Source: Flavobacterium sp. 140616W15
Lineage (GTDB): Bacteria > Bacteroidota > Bacteroidia > Flavobacteriales > Flavobacteriaceae
Assembly (NCBI RefSeq): GCF_003668995.1
Contig: NZ_CP033068.1
Span: 3,100,001-3,164,000 of the forward strand
Direction of reading: 5' to 3'
DNA length: 64,000 nt
The translations under genes and the position numbers were made by a program. Shown one piece after another: positions 61,092 to 64,000 of the stretch (within the stretch, counting starts at the first letter, position 1; each line of letters starts with the position of its first letter). The notes under the pieces were generated by a model. The model did no database searches. It was not told the DNA's origin and saw only the letters and a program-made list of their open reading frames with translations.

Positions 61092-61958
61092 TTATTTTTT
61101 AGTCGTTTTCTTAACTGGCTTTTTAGTAGTTGTTTTCTTTGCAACTGGTATTGTATTCACTATTTTTTGCTGCACATACGGCTTGTACAACCCGTCTTTT
61201 TCAGCTCTTTTTTTAGCATCTTCAGCTCTTTGTTTAGGATCTGGATGAGAACTCATCATTTTATCCAAGAAAGATCCTTCGGCACCTTCACTCATCTTTG
61301 CAAGAATTCTAAATGCAGATTCCTCAGCATTAACATTATAACCATTCTTTTTCAAGAAGTCGTATGAAAACAAATCTGCTTCTGACTCTTGTGTTCTACT
61401 ATGTTTACTATCAATCATAGCACTTCCAATTTTCCCTAATTGGGTCTCAGTAAGCGCTGCAATTTTTCCTGATTGTGAAGACACAGCATCGATTAAAGCC
61501 TCTTTTTTATAAGCTGCTTTCATTCCATCTCTTGAATCATGATTCGCTACGTGACCAATCTCATGCCCAATAACCGCAAGCAATTCATTATCATCCATAA
61601 TATCCATTAAACCTGAATACACACGAACACTACCATCTGCAGTTGCAAAAGCATTTACTTCCTTAAGCATATAAACCTTATAATTTAAAGTATATCCATT
61701 ACCCGCGGTATGTTTTCCAAACAATCTATTTAACCGTATTGCATACCCATCCGTAGCAGGTGCAATTTGATTTTTGGCATCCATTTCTGCAACTGCTGCT
61801 TTTGATAACGCTGCAGCATCGGCATCACTAAATGTAAATCCTGCAACTCCTTTTTGAACAGCTCCTAGGGCTTTTTCCCCTAAATTTATTTGTGCATTAG
61901 CTTTTGTAAATCCAAAAGTTGCAAGTAATACAATCAATGCTATTGATTTTCTTTTCAT
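61092..61958 (-). CDS. M48 family zinc metalloprotease
   Basis: A 288-residue exported protease with signal peptide (MKRKSIALIVLLATFGFTKANAQ). NAFATADGSVRVYSGLMDIMDDNELLAVIGHEIGHVANHDSR contains HEIGH zinc ligands, and the third ligand is the Glu in TQESEADLFSYDFL. HPDPKQRAEDAKKR is the conserved SHP-x-x-x-x-R motif. The C-terminus is a basic low-complexity tail (TTTKKPVKKTTKK). Probably periplasmic quality control of envelope proteins, as with BepA-type M48 proteases. Convergent with the PH-like gene. Confidence 0.93.
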   Translation of the reverse strand: MKRKSIALIVLLATFGFTKANAQINLGEKALGAVQKGVAGFTFSDADAAALSKAAVAEMDAKNQIAPATDGYAIRLNRLFGKHTAGNGYTLNYKVYMLKEVNAFATADGSVRVYSGLMDIMDDNELLAVIGHEIGHVANHDSRDGMKAAYKKEALIDAVSSQSGKIAALTETQLGKIGSAMIDSKHSRTQESEADLFSYDFLKKNGYNVNAEESAFRILAKMSEGAEGSFLDKMMSSHPDPKQRAEDAKKRAEKDGLYKPYVQQKIVNTIPVAKKTTTKKPVKKTTKK

Positions 61959-62208
61959 CCTTTTAATGTTAAATTAACCATAACAAATATAATACAACTT
62001 TAAAATACTCATCTAATAAGAAACCAATTAATTTTAGAAGAAAAAAACATATAATTTCATAAGTAACAAGATTGTTTATTCCAGTTATCCTAAAAAAACT
62101 CGATTGATCTTAATTTCCTGATTCCTCCTAAAAACAAAATAAAACATGGTTTTTGCTATCATTTTACAAATTAAAGCATAAACAAATCTACAAATAAACA
62201 ACATTCCG

Positions 62209-62216
62209 TATCTTTG
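62209..62216 (+). promoter_or_regulatory. -7 promoter element of lipA
   Basis: TATCTTTG (TAnnTTTG) 17 bases before the lipA ATG at 62234, implying a very short leader. Confidence 0.55.
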
Positions 62217-62233
62217 TACTTTGAATATTGAAT

Positions 62234-63103
62234 ATGGAAAGCGTTATAGATAATAATTTACCTGTCGGAAAACCAAAATGGCTGAAGGTGAAACTCCCGA
62301 TTGGACAAAAATATACCGAACTACGTGGTTTGGTAGACAAATATAGTTTAAATACAATTTGCACTTCTGGTAGTTGCCCTAATATGGGTGAATGCTGGGG
62401 AGAAGGAACTGCAACTTTTATGATTTTAGGTAACGTTTGTACACGTTCTTGTGGTTTTTGTGGTGTAAAAACCGGAAGACCTGAGACTGTAGATTGGGAC
62501 GAACCAGAAAAAGTGGCACGCTCTATTAAAATCATGAACATCAAACACGCAGTTATTACAAGTGTAGATAGAGATGATTTAAAAGATGGTGGTTCGATTA
62601 TTTGGATTGAAACTGTTAAGGCGATACGCCGTATGAATCCGAATACGACTTTAGAGACATTAATTCCTGATTTTCAAGGAATAGAAATAAATCTTGATCG
62701 AATTGTAGAAGCTAACCCTGAAGTTGTTTCACATAACGTAGAAACTGTTCGTCGATTAACTCGTGAAGTACGCATACAAGCCAAATACGACCGTAGCCTA
62801 GAAGTATTACGCTACTTAAAAGAAAAAGGAATCAATAGAACCAAGTCAGGAATTATGCTTGGCCTTGGGGAAACCGAAGAAGAAGTATTTCAGACCATGA
62901 CTGATTTGCGTAATGCAAACGTAGATGTGGTAACAATTGGACAATATTTACAACCAAGTAAAAAGCATTTACCAGTAAAAGAATTTATCACTCCGGATCA
63001 ATTTGCTAAATACGAAAAATTTGGACTAGAATTAGGATTTCGCCATGTAGAAAGTGGCCCATTAGTTCGTTCTTCTTATAGAGCTCAAAAACATATTCTT
63101 TAA
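62234..63103 (+). CDS. lipA: Lipoyl synthase (radical SAM)
   Basis: A 289-residue iron-sulphur enzyme inserting sulphur into octanoyl groups on lipoyl domains. The auxiliary cluster uses [12 protein letters not shown], and the radical SAM cluster [23 protein letters not shown] and [10 protein letters not shown] are conserved. ATG at 62234 is preferred over an in-frame TTG two codons earlier. [17 protein letters not shown] is the SAM-binding GxIxGxGE area. It ends [10 protein letters not shown], with the RSSYRA catalytic arginine-serine motif. GAPDH follows 28 bases on. Confidence 0.97.
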   Translation: MESVIDNNLPVGKPKWLKVKLPIGQKYTELRGLVDKYSLNTICTSGSCPNMGECWGEGTATFMILGNVCTRSCGFCGVKTGRPETVDWDEPEKVARSIKIMNIKHAVITSVDRDDLKDGGSIIWIETVKAIRRMNPNTTLETLIPDFQGIEINLDRIVEANPEVVSHNVETVRRLTREVRIQAKYDRSLEVLRYLKEKGINRTKSGIMLGLGETEEEVFQTMTDLRNANVDVVTIGQYLQPSKKHLPVKEFITPDQFAKYEKFGLELGFRHVESGPLVRSSYRAQKHIL

Positions 63104-63131
63104 TTTCTAAATGTTGAATATTTCCTTTTAA

Positions 63132-64000
63132 ATGAATAAAAAAACACGAATTGCTATTAACGGTTTCGGAAGAATTGGTCGAAACTTATTTCGATTACTT
63201 TTTAATCATCCCGAAATTGAAGTTGTTGCTATAAACGATATTGCTGATACTAAAACTATGGCGCACCTAATCAAATACGACAGTATTCATGGTGTATTAC
63301 CCTATGTAGTAAGTAGTGACGAAAATGGAATAATCGTTGATGGAAGGCATTTTTTATTTTTCCACGAAAAGAACATCTCAAACTTAAGCTGGAAAGAATA
63401 CGACATCGATTATGTCATAGAATCAACTGGAAAATATAAAACGCATGAAGAAATTAATGCGCATATTATTGCCGGAGCTAAAAAAGTAATTCTATCTGCT
63501 CCTTCTGAAGTAGACACTATTAAAACGGTAGTTTTAGGTGTAAACGAAGAAATATTAGATGGAACTGAAACAATAATATCAAATGCGAGTTGCACAACAA
63601 ATAATGCAGCTCCTATGATAAAGATAATCGATGATCTTTGTGGTATCGAGCAAGCCTACATTACTACGATACATTCGTACACAACAGATCAGAGTCTGCA
63701 CGATCAACCCCATAAAGATTTGCGCAGAGCTAGAGGTGCGAGCCAATCAATTGTTCCTACAACAACGGGCGCAGCTAAAGCATTAACAAAGATTTTCCCT
63801 AAATTGCAAAATAAAATTGGCGGTTGCGGTATTCGTGTTCCTGTTCCTGATGGATCATTAACCGATATTACATTTAATGTAAATCGTGCCGTTTCTATTG
63901 AAGAAATTAACGAAGCATTTAAGAATGCTGCTAAAACTAGTTTAAAAGGAATTTTAGATTATACCGAAGATCCTATTGTATCTGTTGATATTATCGGAAA
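63132..64000 (+). CDS. gap: Glyceraldehyde-3-phosphate dehydrogenase, type I, 3' end outside the window
   Basis: At least 289 residues, cut by the window end. RIAINGFGRIGRNLFRLLFNHPEIEVVAINDIAD is the NAD-binding motif, HLIKYDSIHG follows, SNASCTTNNAAPMIKI contains the catalytic Cys, HSYTTDQSLHD the catalytic His, RRARGASQSIVPTTTGAAKAL and VPVPDGSLTDITF complete the family. Glycolytic or gluconeogenic oxidation of glyceraldehyde-3-phosphate. The DNTK-type end of the Rossmann strand is ND, typical of NAD-dependent enzymes. Start ATG at 63132; no upstream alternative is needed. Confidence 0.97.
   Translation, partial: MNKKTRIAINGFGRIGRNLFRLLFNHPEIEVVAINDIADTKTMAHLIKYDSIHGVLPYVVSSDENGIIVDGRHFLFFHEKNISNLSWKEYDIDYVIESTGKYKTHEEINAHIIAGAKKVILSAPSEVDTIKTVVLGVNEEILDGTETIISNASCTTNNAAPMIKIIDDLCGIEQAYITTIHSYTTDQSLHDQPHKDLRRARGASQSIVPTTTGAAKALTKIFPKLQNKIGGCGIRVPVPDGSLTDITFNVNRAVSIEEINEAFKNAAKTSLKGILDYTEDPIVSVDIIG

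Overview
The window is a chromosomal segment of a Bacteroidota bacterium, most likely a Flavobacterium or a close relative. Evidence: AT-rich DNA with few recognisable Shine-Dalgarno sites; promoters of the TAnnTTTG type ahead of both tRNAs and several genes; a secreted protease ending in a type IX secretion C-terminal sorting domain; signal peptidases with the long Bacteroidota architecture; and a mutL - rhomboid - rhomboid - lepB - dapB - parB - parA neighbourhood that, from general knowledge, looks typical of flavobacteria.

Layout. 1-1.3 kb: a class IV aminotransferase and a START-like protein. 1.45-9.9 kb: an accessory island that begins at a tRNA-Met. It holds a decayed tyrosine recombinase, a dead fragment of a lipoprotein gene and then, all on the minus strand with gaps of at most about 70 bases, a JAMM-motif lipoprotein followed by two paralogues of one small exported family (B), six paralogues of another (A), and a 378-residue exported protein with YD-like repeats. 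This one-large-gene-plus-paralogue-array layout resembles a polymorphic toxin with an immunity array, but that function is inference. 10-18.4 kb: an acetyltransferase, a bestrophin-like channel, a very large M43 protease with PKD repeats and T9SS signal, and a dipeptidyl peptidase IV. 18.4-30.3 kb: mostly plus-strand single accessory genes (GNAT enzymes, AraC regulator, pentapeptide protein, MepB, LysE exporter, DinB, esterases, orphan exported proteins) with dispersed palindromic repeats. 30.3-35.5 kb: a DUF4442 protein, a DUF4870 membrane protein and a PadR-PspC-GIN envelope operon plus a second GIN protein. 35.5-36.8 kb: thioredoxin reductase and tRNA-Pro. 36.8-37.9 kb: poorly coding DNA with two weak small genes.

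37.9-64 kb is a dense core block: parA-parB (segregation), a DUF5683 protein, dapB (lysine and peptidoglycan precursor), two tandem signal peptidases I, a WbqC-like protein, then on the minus strand an endonuclease/exonuclease/phosphatase protein, two rhomboids and mutL, a DUF6624 protein, ribH and a TPR membrane protein; then on the plus strand recF, a rhodanese-thioredoxin lipoprotein, DUF2461, a glycosyltransferase, murB, a PaiB-like protein, a GT2, an ECF sigma factor, TonB, a PH-like protein, an M48 protease (minus), lipA and a GAPDH cut by the window end.

Four genes (the esterase at 23.2 kb, parA, the phosphatase-family gene at 45 kb, recF) are each broken by the apparent loss of one base within a homopolymer. 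Since parA and recF are normally conserved, and all four lesions are of one type, sequence error is the simplest explanation; slippage or real decay must be tested with reads. No CRISPR array, intact transposase, rRNA or prophage was seen.
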